DNA from: Nageia nagi
Taxonomy: Eukaryota; Pinophyta
NCBI GenBank assembly: GCA_050084985.1
Contig: JBITNC010000001.1
Coordinates: 148,614,001 to 148,678,000, forward strand
Direction of reading: 5' to 3'
DNA length: 64,000 nt
Shown here: one piece after another, positions 37,424 through 50,560 of the stretch
Position numbering within the stretch: position 1 is the stretch's first letter
Layout of the letters: every line of letters begins with the position of its first letter
Notes under the pieces: generated by a model
Databases searched by the model: none
Seen by the model: the letters and a program-made list of their open reading frames with translations, nothing else
What the model was told of the DNA's origin: nothing
Translations under genes and position numbers: made by a program

Positions 37424-37921
37424 TGAAGGATTTGAACTAGATCTAAACAAATCCTCTAGGACCTAAGATTAGGAAGCTAAATCATTCATCATCTACAATT
37501 CTAAGAACATCATTCACACAATATGACACCAATATAATGTGGTTCCTCTCTCCTTGGGAGTACATCCACAACTAGTTCTCTATTCTCAATCTATGCCTCT
37601 CTTACAACTATTCTCTTGCGCTCTCCTACACAGCCAAGTAGAGGAAACTTACTTCAAAACTTAGATATGTTACAAGAGGAGACGCCCTCTATTTATAGCT
37701 TGAGAGCACCTCCCTAACCTTCCTTTAACCCAAGGGTAAGGTTAGGGTTACATTAAATGTATCACCTAACTTCAACCTACCAACTAACCACTTTGGTAAA
37801 GTCAAAGTCTACATATTTAAAGAATTCAATTAATCTCTTAAGGTATCTACATACCCTTAAGTGATTAATTGAATTTACAAGGAGTTTAGATATTCATAAT
37901 ATTTCATTACAAATTCTAACA
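37424..37921 (-). repeat. 3' LTR of E3
   Basis: Begins TGTTAGAATTTG at 37921 on the minus strand and ends CCTTCA at 37424. It differs from the E1 and E2 LTRs in its last ~100 bases (in E3 ending CAAATCCTTCA), so E3 is a subfamily. Confidence 0.93.
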
Positions 37922-38396
37922 CTCCCCCTTAATGCAATATTGGGATAGAGCGTAAAAGAGAGAAGAGAGAGAGTAAGAGAGGGTTCTCCTCCATAGAGAT
38001 ACAATTAGAGATGAGAACTTTTACATATTTGAGAATCTTTTTGAGAACTAGTATGAGACTCACTACATTACCATTTGACAAAAAATAGTTTACAATACAA
38101 TCATTAACCACAACTAGTTTCACTATACATAGTAGTCGATCAACTTTAAGCTGACATGTGAGTCTCCATGAGCTTGCTTTCACAAGGTGAGTAACCTACA
38201 TTTCTGAAGAAGATCCTGCATGCTACAAGCAACTCATGAACAAAATCAGTTAGATGCATCATATATTCAAATAAGAGAATCAAATAATGTTATCTTATAA
38301 ATAACTGATCAATGGTGCACTATAAGCCATCACAGAGATGCCAAGCCATCACTCATAGTCACCTGTTGTATATAGACATGTGTTGATTTTAAATAG

Positions 38397-38700
38397 AGCA
38401 TAAAAATTGTACAACGAGTTTCTCATGCAGAGCAAACTCACCACGGAGGTATAGAATGTACAACAAGTTCCTCACACAGAGTGAACTTACCACGGAGGTA
38501 TATTAATTATATGCTCAAAATTTGTACAAGTTTCTCATGCAGAGCAAACTCACCATGGAGGTATAAAATGTACAACAAGTTTGTCACGTAGAGCAAACTT
38601 ACCACTGAGGTATCAAATAATCAACACTCTATAACAATAATTGTACAACAAGTTTTTCATGCAGAGCAAACTTACCACGGAGGTCTAGAATGTACAATCA
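38397..38700 (-). repeat. About five tandem repeats in the E3 3' UTR
   Basis: Same unit as the 49-bp array in E1. The 'accacggaggta' phrase occurs near 38442, 38490, 38552, 38602 and 38672 on the plus strand. Spacing is less even than in E1. Confidence 0.85.
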
Positions 38701-38742
38701 AAAAGGCCTCTTAGAGGTGAAGTTGTCATCACTAACAAAAGT

Positions 38743-41700
38743 TTAAACTTCACTCCCCCTTGAGGGCAACTTCACCAACCCGAGAGAATCCCTAAGCTTG
38801 CAGAACTGAGCTTCAGGAAGGGGCTTGGTGAACAAATCAGTAGAGTTTTCAGTAGATGGACAATACTGCAAGTGTATGATGTCATCTAGAACCTTCTCCC
38901 TGATAAAATGAGCTTGGATTTCTACATGTTTGGTTCGCTGATGGAACATAGGATTCTTAGCCAAAGAGATAGTCGATTGATTATCTAATGAAATAAGAGA
39001 TGGGCCAGTTTGCTTATACCCAATTTCATTCAAAAGATGCCTTAGCTAAATAGCATCTTGGGTAGCAACAGACATGGCTCAATATTTGACTTCAATGGTA
39101 GAAAGAGTCACAGTAGGTTGCTTCTTGGAAGCCCAAGAGATAGCACTTGAACCAATGCTAAACACATATGCAGAGGTTGATTTTTTGTCATCTCTATCTC
39201 CCCCATAATCAGAATCTGAGAACCCTGAGAGAATTATGGAGGGCACTTTTGAATACTTAAGAGCAAGATCCTTTGTCCCTGCGACATACCTCAAGATTTG
39301 CTTAACAGCATTGAGGTGTTCAACATATGGTTTTTGCATGAATCGTGCCATCAGATTCACTGCAAAGGCAATATCAGGATGAGAGATAGTCAGATATAGA
39401 AGACTACCAATCAATTATCTATAAGCTGTAGCATCAGCCAACTGAGAATCTGAGCTCAGTGATACAATGATTCTAGGAGAAATAGGTATTACATCATATT
39501 TACACTCCTCCATTCCAAACTTTTGCAAGATGTCTGATATATACTTAGATTGACTAAGATAAGTACAATCTTTGTGTTGGTATACTTGCATCCCAAGATA
39601 GTAATGCAATAGACCTAGATCAGTCATTTCAAATGTTGCCTTGAGTTTGGAGATGCACTCTTGGATGATTTCAATATTATTGCCTGTTATGAGAAGATCA
39701 TCCACATAAAGGAGAATTATGACCACATCTTTTCCTTGATGGAGTACATAGAGGTTTGAATCTGAGAAGCACTTGGAAAAACCAATATCTGCAAAGAATC
39801 CTGAAATTTTCTTGTACCATGCTCTAGGTGCTTGCTTAAGTCCATACAAAGACTTCTTTATCTTACACACAAGAGACTCTTTTCCTTCTGGAATAAATCC
39901 TTCTGGTTGATTCATGTAGATTTCAACATCCAAGTCACCATTGAGAAATGCACTTTTGACATCAAGTTGAAAAGCTTTCCATCCTTGAGCTGCAGAAAGA
40001 GCAAGGATTATTCTGACAGTAGGCATCTTGGCTACAGGAGCAAAGGTTTCCTCATAATCAATACCATATTTCTGAGCGAATCCTTTGGCTACTAACCTTG
40101 CCTTGTATTTTTCAATTTTTCCATCAGAATTGTACTTGACCTTGTATATCCATTTATTGCCAATCACATTTTTCTCATTGGGATAAGGAACCAAATCCCA
40201 AGTTTCATTTTTCATGAGTGCCTCATACTCAACTTTCATAGCTTCCATCCAACACTCTTGCTTGGAAGCTTCTTTGAAGGTTGATGGCTCATGTGTATTA
40301 TCAATTTTGGCAAATAAAGAGCTATTCAAGGTCATACTCCTTGTAATTCTCTATGCTGGAGAATTTTGCTCTTGTGGTGACTTCTCTACATGATCATCCA
40401 ACCAGTTAGGTGTAGGCAAAGAATCATCTATATCAGACACCTCAGCATGAGAGGTCGTATCCTCAGAAAGTTCATTGAACTTGACATCCTTAGAAATAAA
40501 GAGTGTTTTATGGGATGAAGAGTAGAGCCTGTAACCTCTATGCTGATTATCATACCCCACAAAGATGCATTTTTTTGATCATTTATCTAGCTTCTTTCTT
40601 TTCTCTGAGGTAATGAAGGCAAATGCATCACAACCGAAGACCCTGAAGTGTGAGAGGTTAGGTTTCTTTCCTGTCCATGCTTCATATGGAGTTTTACCTT
40701 CAACTGCTTTAGTAGGACACCTATTTAGGGTGTGAATAGCAGTGTCAACAGCTTCTCCCCTTAAGAAACTAGGAAGGTTACCCAACATGCATCTTGCCAT
40801 TTCTATAATGGTGCGATTCTTCCTTTTAGCAACTCCATTTTGCTGAGGGGTGTAAGGGATTGTGAATTTTTGCTTAATCCCATGTTTAACACAATAGTTG
40901 TTAAACTCATTGCTATTATATTCACCCCCATTATTAGATCTCAACATCTTGATATTAAAATCAGTTTGATTTTCAACAAGCACCTTGAAGTCTCTAAACC
41001 TGTCAAAAGTTTGATCCTTGTGCTCAAGTAGATAACCAAATGTCATCCTACTGAAGTCATCAATGAAGGTCAGAACATAAGAAGCTCCACCTAGTGACTT
41101 AGTCTAAAAAGGACCCATCAAATCTGAATGCACAAGCTGAAGAGGACAAGTATCCCGAGTTGCCTTATCTTTTTCAAACTTTTGCCTATGCATCTTTCCT
41201 AGAATGCACCTTTCACAAAGACCAATGGTGGGTGAAATATTAGGTAAACCTTCCACAAGTGCTTGAGTTTTCATATCTTGAATACTCTTGTGGTTAAGGT
41301 GCCCTAATCGTTGATGCCAAAGATTACCTTTTGAACAAACATTTGCAGCAAGACAAATCTTTGAAGGTACTTGATCCACAATATAAAGGTCATCCTTTAC
41401 TGATCCTTTCATCAAGGTGGCAAGTCCTTTCTTAACACACCAGAAGTGTGAGGTAAACTCAAATGAGCATCCTTTTCTTGTAATTTGAATCACGAAGATG
41501 AGATTCATCCTTAGTTTAGGCACATAAAAGACATTATCAAGAGTCTTTCCATGAATCTTCACACTCCCTATTTCGTGAACATCAAGGACTGTATTATCAC
41601 CTATCACAACTGCATCCTTTTTGTACTTATGAAAGTTTTCAAACTTATCCTTTTCATAACACATGTGATTAGTGCATCCTAAATCAACAATCCAATCATT

Positions 41701-42663
41701 TGAAATAGTTTGAGTCATTGAGTAGTAGGCAACAGTAGCAGTATGCTTGTTCTTCTTTCTATTATTGAAAGTTCTCACATTTGCATTTCCCTTACCTTTT
41801 TGAGCAAATTTCTTTTTGCGACAATCATACTCTTTATGCCCAAAGATACCACAAAAGTTACAAGTTCCATCAAACTTTTCCTGAGGTGTTGGATTGCTTG
41901 ATCCAGCTTTGTCATTCCTTTGCCTGTAGTTGCCATGATTATTGTTGCCCTTTTTGTCATACTTCCTGAAGGTAGATGAGGACCTATTATCTTTGAATTT
42001 GTAATGTTTGAACATTTTCTTGAAAGGATTTTTGGTTGCTTCTAGAGCAATGCTATTGTCCTTTGGAGAAAGGTTCAATATTTTCTTGTTCAAAGTTTCC
42101 TCATGCTTCAGAAGAAGTCTAGAAAGGTTATCAAGTGAGATGACATATTCTTCATCATCGAGCCTTGTTTCCATAACAGTGACAAAGTTGCTGAACTTTG
42201 TAGTAAGGCTTTGAAGAATGATGAAGACCATAAACTCATCATTGATCCAGTTGCACCCACAACCAACCAATTGTGTCCTGAGGTCAATGATTTTGTTTAA
42301 GTAGATGGAGGCACTTTCATCTTCACTTTGTCGATACTGCAACAACTTTTGTAGAATGGTAAACCTCCTTGAAAATTTGGACCCAAGGTAAATTTTCTTT
42401 AGTCTATCCCAAGCTTCCTTTGCTGAAGTTGATGAAGAGATCATGAGAAGGACATCATCTGAAACTGCACGATAAATCATTGAAGTTGCTAACTCATTCT
42501 TTGAGTTGCATACTTCAAGAGCCTTCTCATCGGTAGGAGCGACCAAGTCTTCACTAACTGTCTGCCACAGCTTCCTTGCTTGTAACTCAGCTTTCATACG
42601 AGGTTCCCATATTCCAAAGTTGGAACCGTCGAGTATATGCTTAGGAACGAAGGTTTCAACCAT
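38743..42663 (-). pseudogene. E3 gag-pol polyprotein, one frame with 6 stops
   Basis: The best preserved polyprotein in the window. The minus-strand ATG at 42663 starts MVETFVPKH, the same start as in E1 and E2. The gag zinc knuckle CNFCGIFGHKEYDC (41821-41862) is complete. The protease reads IVDLGCTNHMC (about 41661-41697), with D-L-G in place of D-S-G. Integrase has the H-x-H-C-C region with CERCILGK near 41215, then QQNGVAKRKNR near 40830. RT has YVDDLL at 39690-39709. RNase H ends at 38743. Stops are at 41101-41103, 40576-40578, 40348-40350, 39412-39414, 39076-39078 and 39046-39048, all in one frame with no frameshift. Four are CAG, CAA or TGG codons changed by one transition, judged against the sister copies. 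Not functional. Confidence 0.93.
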
Positions 42664-43700
42664 TGCTACAAAAAAGAGTAAATATGCAATAAGAATGTAA
42701 ACTTTTACAATTTTCCATCTATACATATAAAACATCTAATAAGCAAACATGTCCTACATGTGCAAACTTATTAACCACGATCCATAGACGGATAAAGTTG
42801 GGGTTGTTTTCTTGTATAGAATTAGGCCTTCACCTGGATGCCCGTAAGGTGGAGCCCAGGTACTACCAGTCCTCAACTAGTTCACCTTGGTCAGTGATAT
42901 ACTCTCACAAGGAGAAGTACCTACTATTTTCCAAGGATCTGACGTATCTTGGATCAGCTATTTTAATTATCTTGATTAAGATTTTCAATTTTCCTCCTAG
43001 GTTATCAGGATAATCCCTGAATGGACATGCAGACATGTGGTATCACTACACACATGCCTGTCCACCTAATAGAGTTATGTCCAATCCAACAGAGGTCTTA
43101 GGGGCAATTAAGATGGACTTACCACCACTCGGTTCTTTGGACTAAAAGGGCTCCAATATGCCCTATCCTCACCTCGTGGCTCCCCAAACAAGTCATGTTG
43201 TGGAAAATACGTGCGGATGTATTCATTTTAGGGGTTACTTTTCAAATTTTTGCGTATTGCAAGTATAAAGCAAATGTGCAAAAATATAAAGTAAAGTGAA
43301 AATACTCCATCCACACAAATTTGAAACCTTAAGAGTCCAAAATTGAGTCCAATGGGTTTTGTACTAACCCTAAAGGACTTTTACATTTTTCATATTTTTG
43401 CTCAAGTTCAAAAATAATGAATTTTTCAAATGCTAAGTCCTATTTAGCATTAATCCATAACTTAAACATATATTAGTTCATGACTTAAAATTAAGTTTTA
43501 AACATGCATCATGCATTTTAACTTATAAATTTAAGTGCTAAGCATACTTTAATCCTAACAATGTTAAGAGGCATGCATTTTAAACTTAGCATGCAAGATC
43601 TATTTAGCATCACATGCAAGATCTATTTAGATTTAAGTAAAAAATGATAAAAATCCCCCCATTTTTACTTAAAGTGCTAACAACTTGAATGCTAAAAAAT
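42664..43700 (-). other. Conserved leader of E3
   Basis: Aligns with the E1 leader (about 28900-30442) in reverse orientation; non-coding. The part next to gag, about 42780-43200, is the best matched. Confidence 0.7.
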
Positions 43701-43799
43701 TATGTTTAAGTGTGAGTTTGTCCTTTTGGTCACTTAAGGGGTAAACTGGAAATATTGAAGTGTGACTAAGGCAAAAAAAAATCAAATCAAATTTGGAGT

Positions 43800-44690
43800 G
43801 GGTAAAAAAAATTAAATACCCAACAATAAGAGTTTGACAAAAAAAAGGAAAGGGCCATGTGTAAGCCTCAGGGAGGTTGAGAAGCTGGGCAGGGGTGGTA
43901 GGAGAGACCAAAGTGTGTAGAAGGGTGGTGAGTCACATGGAGTGGGAGAGATTGGGCTGCAGAGTGAGTCCAAGGCAGAATGGAGGCCGCGTAGGGGGGT
44001 GGAGGTCACGTGGGGCGGTCAACCGGTGGTTGACCACCCAAAGCACGACTTCAGGGTGGTAAGGAAGGAGGTTGATGTTTAAAAAATTGAAGCTGCTCTA
44101 CGTTTGGGGTAGAGACTTGGCAAACAATGTGGCGTGCAGAGTGGGGAAAGCTAGTTTGGTGCATATCCTACGATCGTGGCTGGCCATGGAACTGCAGCTA
44201 CATCATGCATGGTGGCGAGGGAGATGCAATCGGGGCACATCCTACGATCATGGAAGTACATGAAACGCTAGCTGCAGGGTGTTCAAACAAGTTGCAGACC
44301 CTATCAATGTAGACGGTTTATCCACAGCTGCAAACCATTAGTGCAGGCTGTCATGGCTGCCTAGTGCAGATCCTGCATGCATTGGAGGCCAAGAAACTAG
44401 GTCTGCAAGCAATGTAGGATGGGAACCTCTATGTGCAGCATGCAGACACTCACTCGGAGCCTTCCATCATGGCATTGTGTGCACAGCCTATGAATTTGAA
44501 GTCCATAGATGCGATCGGCATCAGGGTGTGCAGAGGTGGCGAGCAGGGGAGTCTCGTGATGGAGGTGGAGGTGATCGCGTGCTCAAACATTCACGTGAAA
44601 CGTGGAGATAGGCGAAGGAGCACGGGTGGTGGTGGTTGCCACCAGTGGCACGCGAGGAGGACCCCCCCTGAAATAAATTAAACATTGATA
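43800..44690 (-). other. GC-rich variable insert in the E3 leader
   Basis: About 0.9 kb of markedly GC-richer DNA in an AT-rich element, with many GGTGG and GTGG words (CCACC in element sense). It has no similarity that I can see to the E1 or E2 sequence at the same leader position. Several short open frames exist on both strands, none recognised. It could be captured host DNA, as the NHX-like piece in E1 is. Confidence 0.55.
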
Positions 44691-45074
44691 TATAACGTGA
44701 TTAATTTATGCAACGTGATTAATTTTTATCAATGACCCTAATAAATTTAATTGATTTCACATGATGCATTTGTATTGTTCCTTACCCGCCCTGACATATA
44801 TATATTTTTGATTATTTTTGAACGAATTTAAAATATATAAAAAATATATATTTTTTGTATTTATATTTGAAACGAATTTAACAAATATATAACAAAGATA
44901 TATATATTGTTTTGTGTTGAAACAAATTTAAAAAATAGACATATATATTTTTAATTATATTTTAAACAGATTTAAAATATAATTTTGTTTTGATTATTTT
45001 AAACAAAAGCAAAATAAGAAAGATATATATATATATTTTTGAGTATTTTTGTTTAAACAAAAAAAACAAAAAAA

Positions 45075-45096
45075 TAATATATATATTATATATATA

Positions 45097-45150
<54 letters not shown>
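45075..45150. repeat. AT dinucleotide microsatellite in the E3 leader
   Basis: Almost pure TA repeats, interrupted twice. It lies in the AT-rich half of the leader near the PBS. Open frames here (Ile/Tyr repeats) are artefacts of the dinucleotide run. Confidence 0.9.
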
Positions 45151-45153
<3 letters not shown>

Positions 45154-45756
45154 TGAGCCTTTGAATATATTATTGTGCCCCTAAAATTGTGGTAGAACAA
45201 AAAAAATTGTCCTACTCTCAAACTTTTTTAAATGTTCATGCCTCACTAAAAATACCATTAACAAAAAAAATGGTAGTATATGTAGGAGAAATGTCACAAC
45301 AATAGAGTACTATTTTTTAAGCAAATAGTAATAACATAATACTACTAACAAAAAAAATGTTAGTAAAAATATTGGCATTTCATAGTATCCTCTTAACAAA
45401 AATATAGCATGTATTGAGCATTTTTGTACAAAACAAAAAAATGCTACTAACATAAGACGTTAGTATAGAAAAACAATACTTGCATCGTCATTATAATCAT
45501 ATTTTGCAAGAAATAAGCTCCAATATCTCACAAAGTATGTTAGTATCTAAGGCAATAATCCAAAAAAAATGATCAAATAAGGAGGAACTTTATACCTTTT
45601 CTTAAAATTTACCTCACCAATGGGGTGTAAGATGAGGAATGAAGAAGGATAAAGAACCTCCAAGATGTAGCTTCCACACCAAAAGAAGAGCTTCCACAAC
45701 AAGGAGAGCTTCTACACCAAGAAGAAGAGCTTCCACAACAAGGCTCTGATACCCAA

Positions 45757-46254
45757 TGAAGGATTTGAACTAGATCTAAACAAATCCTCTAGGACCTAAG
45801 ATTAGGAAGCTAAATCATTCATCATCTACAATTCTAAGAACATCATTCACACAATATGACACCAATATAATGTGGTTCCTCCCTCCTTGGGAGTACATCC
45901 ACAACTAGTTCTCTATTCTCAATCTATGCCTCTCTTACAACTATTCTCTTGCTCTCTCCTACACAACCAAGTAGAGTAAACTTACTCCAAAACTTAGATA
46001 TGTTACAAGAGGAGAGGCCCTCTATTTATAGCTTGAGAGCACCTCCCTAACCTTCCTTTAACCCAAGGGTAAGGTTAGGGTTACATTAAATGTATCACCT
46101 AACTTCAACCTACCAACTAACCACTTTGGTAAAGTCAAAGTCTACATATTTAAAGAATTCAATTAATCTCTTAAGGTATCTACATACCCTTAAGTGATTA
46201 ATTGAATTTACAAGGAGTTTAGATATTCACAATATTTCATTACAAATTCTAACA
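45757..46254 (-). repeat. 5' LTR of E3
   Basis: Minus-strand 498 bp, TGTTAG...CCTTCA, TATA box TATAAATAGA at 46021-46030. The PBS follows on the left at 45743-45754. About seven differences from the 3' LTR. Confidence 0.93.
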
Positions 46255-46453
46255 GTACTTGGGCTCCACTTTATGGGCATCCAGGTGAAGGCCTAATTCT
46301 ATATAAGAAAACAATCTCAACTTTATCCTTCTACAAATCTTGGTTTATAAGTTTACACATGTGGTACATGTTTACTTATCAATGTTTGATTTGTATAGAT
46401 GGTAAATTGTATAAATTTATTCATTCTTCTTACTTATTTGCTTTTGTGTAGCA

Positions 46454-49400
46454 ATGGTTGAAACTTTCATACCCAAGCATATACTCGACGGTTCCAACTT
46501 CAACATATGGGAACCTCATATGAAAGCTGAGTTACAAGCAAGGAAGCTATGGTAGATAGTTAATGAAGACTTGGTCGCTCCTACAGATGAGAAGGCTCTT
46601 GAAATCTACAACTCAAAGAATGAGTTAGCAACTTCAATGATTTATCATGCAGTTTCAGATGACGTACTTCTCATGATCTCTTCTTCAACATCAGCAAAGG
46701 AAGCTTGGGATAGGCTGAAGAAAATTTACCTTGGGTCAAAATTTTCAAGGAGGTTCACTATTTTACAAAAGTTGTTGCAATATCGTCAAGGTGAAGATGA
46801 AAGTGCTTCTATTTACTTGAATAAAATCATTGACCTTAGGACACAACTGGTTGGCTATGGGTGCAACTGGATTAATGATGAGTTCATAGTCTTCATCATT
46901 CTTCAAAGCCTTTCTATAAAGTTCAGTAACTTTGTCACGGTTATGGAAACTAGGCTCGATGATGAAGAAGATGTCATCTCTCTTGATAACCTTTCTAGAA
47001 TCCTTCTGAAGCATGAGGAAACTTTGAATAAGAAAATGTTGAACTTTTCTCCAAAGAACAATAACATTGCTCTAGGAGCAACCAAAACTCCTTTAAAGAA
47101 GAAGTTCAAACATTATAAATCCAAAGATAACAAATCCTCACTTACCTTCAGGAAGCATGAGAAAAAGGGCAACAATAATGGCAACTTCAAGCAAAGGAAT
47201 GACAAAGCTGGATCATGCAATCCAAAACCTAAGGAAAAGTTTGATGGAAATTGTAACTTTTATGGCATCTTTGGTCACAAAGAGTATGATTGTCGTAAAA
47301 AAAAAAATTGCTAAAAAAGGTAAGGGAAATGCAAATGTGAAAAATTTCAATAATAAAAACAAGAACAAGCATGCTGCTACTGTTGCCTACTACTTAGTGA
47401 CTCAAACTATTTCAAAATATTGGATTGTTGATTCAGGATGCACTAATCACATGTGTTATGAAAAGGATAAGTTTGAAAACTTTCATAAGTACAAGAAGGA
47501 TGTAGTTGTGATAGGTGATAATTCAGCCCTTGATGTTCAAGGAATAGGGAGTGTGAAGATTCATGGAAAGGTTCTTGATAATATCTTTTATGTGCCTAAA
47601 CTAAGGATGAATCTTATCTTCGTAATTCAGATTACAAGGAAAAGATACTCATTTGAGTTTACCTCACACTCCTGGTGTGTTAAGAAAGAACTTGCCACCT
47701 TGATGAAAGGATCAGTAAAGGATGACCTTTATATTATGGATCAAGTTCCTTCAAAGATGTGTCTTGCTGCAAATGTTTATTCAAAGGGTAATATTTGGCA
47801 TCAACGATTAGGGCACCTTAACCACAAGAGTATTCAAGATATGAAAAATCAAGAACTTGTGAAAGATTTACCTAATATTTCACCCACAATTGGTCTCTGT
47901 GAAAGGTGCATTCTAAGAAAGATGAATAGGCAAAAGTTTGAAAAAGATAAGGCAACTCGGGATACTCATCCTCTTCAGATTGTGCATTCAGATTTGATGG
48001 GTCCGTTTCAGACTAAGTCTCTAGGGGTAGCTTCTTATGTTTTGACCTTCATTGATGACTTCAGCAGGATGACATTTGGTTATCTACTTGAGCACAAGCT
48101 TCAAACTTTTGACAGGTTTAAAGACTTCAAGGCTCTTGTTAAAAATCAAACTGATTTTAAGATCAAGATGATGAGATCTGATAATGGGGGTGAGTATAAT
48201 AGCAATGAGTTTAATAACTATTATGTTAAACATGGGATCAAGCGGCAATTCATAATCCCTTACACCCCTCAAAAAAATGGAGTTGCTGAAAGGAAGAATC
48301 GAACCATTATGGAAATGGTAAGGTGCATGTTGGGTAACCTTCCTAGTTTCTTATGGGGTGAAGCTATTCACACTGCTATTCACACCCTAAATAGGTATCC
48401 TACTAAAGCAGTTGAAGGTAAAACTTTGTATGAAGCATGGATAGGAAAGAAACCTAACATCTCACACTTTAGGGTCTTCGGTTGTGATGCATTTGCCTTC
48501 ATTACCTCAGAGAAAAGAAAGAAGTTGGATAAAAGATCAGAAAAATGCATCTTTGTGGGGTATGATAATCAGCATAGAGGTTACAAGCTCTACTCCTCAT
48601 CCCATAAAATAGTCTTTGTTTCTAGGGATGTCAAGTTCAATGAACTTCCTGAGGATATGACTTCTCATGCTGAGGTGTCTGATTCAGATGATTCTTTGCC
48701 TGCACCTAACTAGTTGGATGATAATGTAGGGAAGTCACCATAAGAGCAAAATTCTTCAGCTTAGAGAATTATAAGGAGTATGACCTTGAATAAATCTTTA
48801 TTTGCCAAAATTGATAATACGAATGAGCCATCAACCTTCAAAGAAGCTTCCAAGCAAGAGTGTTGGATGGAAGCTATGAAAGTTGAGTATGAGGCGCTCA
48901 TGAAAAATGAAACTTGGGATTTGGTTCCTTATCCCAATGAGAAAAATGTGATTGGAAATAAATGGATATACAAGGTCAAGTACAATTCTGATGGAGAAAT
49001 TGAAAAATACAAAGCAAGGTTAATGGCCAAAGGATTCGCTCAGAAATATGGTATTGATTATGAGGAAACCTTTGCTCCTGTGGCCAAGATGCCTACTGTC
49101 AGGATAATCCTTGCTCTTTCTGCAGCTCAAGGATGGAAAATTTTTTAACTTGATGTCAAGAGTGCATTTCTCAATGGTGACTTGGATGTAGAAATCTACA
49201 TGAATCAACCAGAAGGATTTATTCCAGAAGGTAAAGAGTCTTTTGTGTGCAAGCTAAAGAAGTCTTTGTATGGACTTAAGCAAGCACCTAGAGCATGGTA
49301 CAAGAAAATTTCAAGATTCTTTGCAGATATTGGTTTTTTCAAATGCTTCTCTGACTCAGATCTCTATGTACTCAATCAAGGAAAATACATGGTCTTAATT

Positions 49401-50371
49401 CTTCTTTATGTGGATGATCTTCTCATAACTGATAATAATATTGAAATCATCCAAGAGTGCATATCCAAACTGAAGGCAACATTTGAAATGACTAATCTAG
49501 GTCTATTGCATTACTATCTTGGGATGCAAGTATACCAACACAAAGATTGTACTTATCTTAGTCAATCTAAGTATATATCAGACATCTTGCAAAAGTTTGG
49601 AATGGTGGAGTGTAGATATGCTGTAATACTTGTTTCTCCTAGAATCGTTGTATCTCTGAGCTCAGCTTCTCAGTTGGTTGATGCTACAACTTATAGGCAA
49701 TTGATCGGTAGTCTTCTGTATCTAACTATCTCTCGACCTGATATTACCTTTGCAGTGAATCTGATGGCACGATTCATGCAAAAACCATATGTTGAGCACC
49801 TCAATGCTATTAAGCAAATCTTAAGGTATGTGGTAGGGACAAAGGATCTTGCTCTTAAGTATTCCAAAGTGCCCTCGATTGTTCTCTTTGGGTTCTCAAA
49901 TTCTGATTATGGGGGTGATAGAGATGACAGAAAATCAACCTCTGCATATGTGTTCAGCATTGGTTTAGGTGCTATCTCTTGGCTTCCAAGAAGCAACCTA
50001 CTGTGACTCTTTCTACCATCAAAGTTGAATATCAAGCCATGTCTGTTGCCACCCAAGAAGATATTTGGCTGAGACATCTTCTGAATAAAATTGGGTATGA
50101 GCAAAATGGCTCATCTCTTATTTCTTCAGATAATCAATCGGTTATCTCTTTGGCTAAGAATCCTGTGTTCCATCAGAGAACCAAACATGTGGAAATCCAA
50201 GCCCATTTTATCAAGGAGAAGGTTTTATATGACATCATACACTTGGAGTATTGTCCATCTACTGAAAACTCTGCTGATTTATTCACCAAGCCCCTTCCTA
50301 AAGCTCAGTTCAGCAAGCTTAGGGATTCTCTCAAGTTGGTGAAGTTGCCCTTAAGAGGGAGTGAAGTTTGA
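46454..50371 (+). pseudogene. E2 gag-pol polyprotein, 2 frameshifts and 5 stops
   Basis: Starts at ATG 46454 (MVETFIPKH). Gag is open from 46571 to 47314. A one-base gain in an A run near 47300, just after the damaged zinc knuckle (CNFYGIFGHKEYDC), shifts the frame. Protease (IVDSGCTNHMC, near 47420-47455), with the D-S-G triad kept, and integrase are then open to 48713. RT has YVDDLL near 49405. A one-base loss near 49980 shifts RNase H into the frame that ends at 50371. Stops are at 46553 (CAG to TAG), 48711 (TGG to TAG), 48741 (CAA to TAA), 48762 (CAG to TAG) and 49146 (CAA to TAA), judged against the sister copies. Confidence 0.92.
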
Positions 50372-50439
50372 ACTTTTGTTAGTGATGACAACTTCACCTC
50401 TAAGAGGCCCTTTTTTTTTGTTGTTATATAGTGTTGATT

Positions 50440-50560
50440 ATGATATACCTTCATGGTAAGTTCGCTCTGTGTGATGAACTTCTTGTACATTTTATACCTC
50501 CGTGGTAAGTTTTCTCTGCGTGAGAAACTTGTTGTACAATTTTTTGAGCATATAATTGAT
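50440..50560 (+). repeat. About two units of the 49-bp repeat in the E2 3' UTR
   Basis: Two copies of the 'acctccgtggtaag...gagaaacttgttgtaca' unit at the place where E1 has nine and E3 five. Confidence 0.8.

Larger units (their letters stand above)
37424..46254 (-). mobile_element. Full-length Ty1/copia element E3, nested in E2
   Basis: An 8831-bp minus-strand element with 498-bp LTRs (5' LTR 45757-46254, 3' LTR 37424-37921) and the exact target duplication GTACT on both sides (37419-37423 and 46255-46259). By hand count the LTRs differ at seven positions (about 1.4%), so it is younger than E1. Removing it rejoins the E2 leader, which matches E1 across 30235-30260. Order on the minus strand: LTR, PBS (45743-45754, GGGTATCAGAGC, one mismatch), leader, gag-pol, short tandem repeats, PPT, LTR. 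Confidence 0.95.

Noticed and set aside
41781-42214. Open frames opposite E3 gag and similar ones in E1 and E2
   Set aside because: Antisense shadows of conserved gag code, present only because the sense strand is conserved.
44990-45221. Open frames on both strands rich in Ile and Tyr
   Set aside because: They simply translate the TA dinucleotide run.
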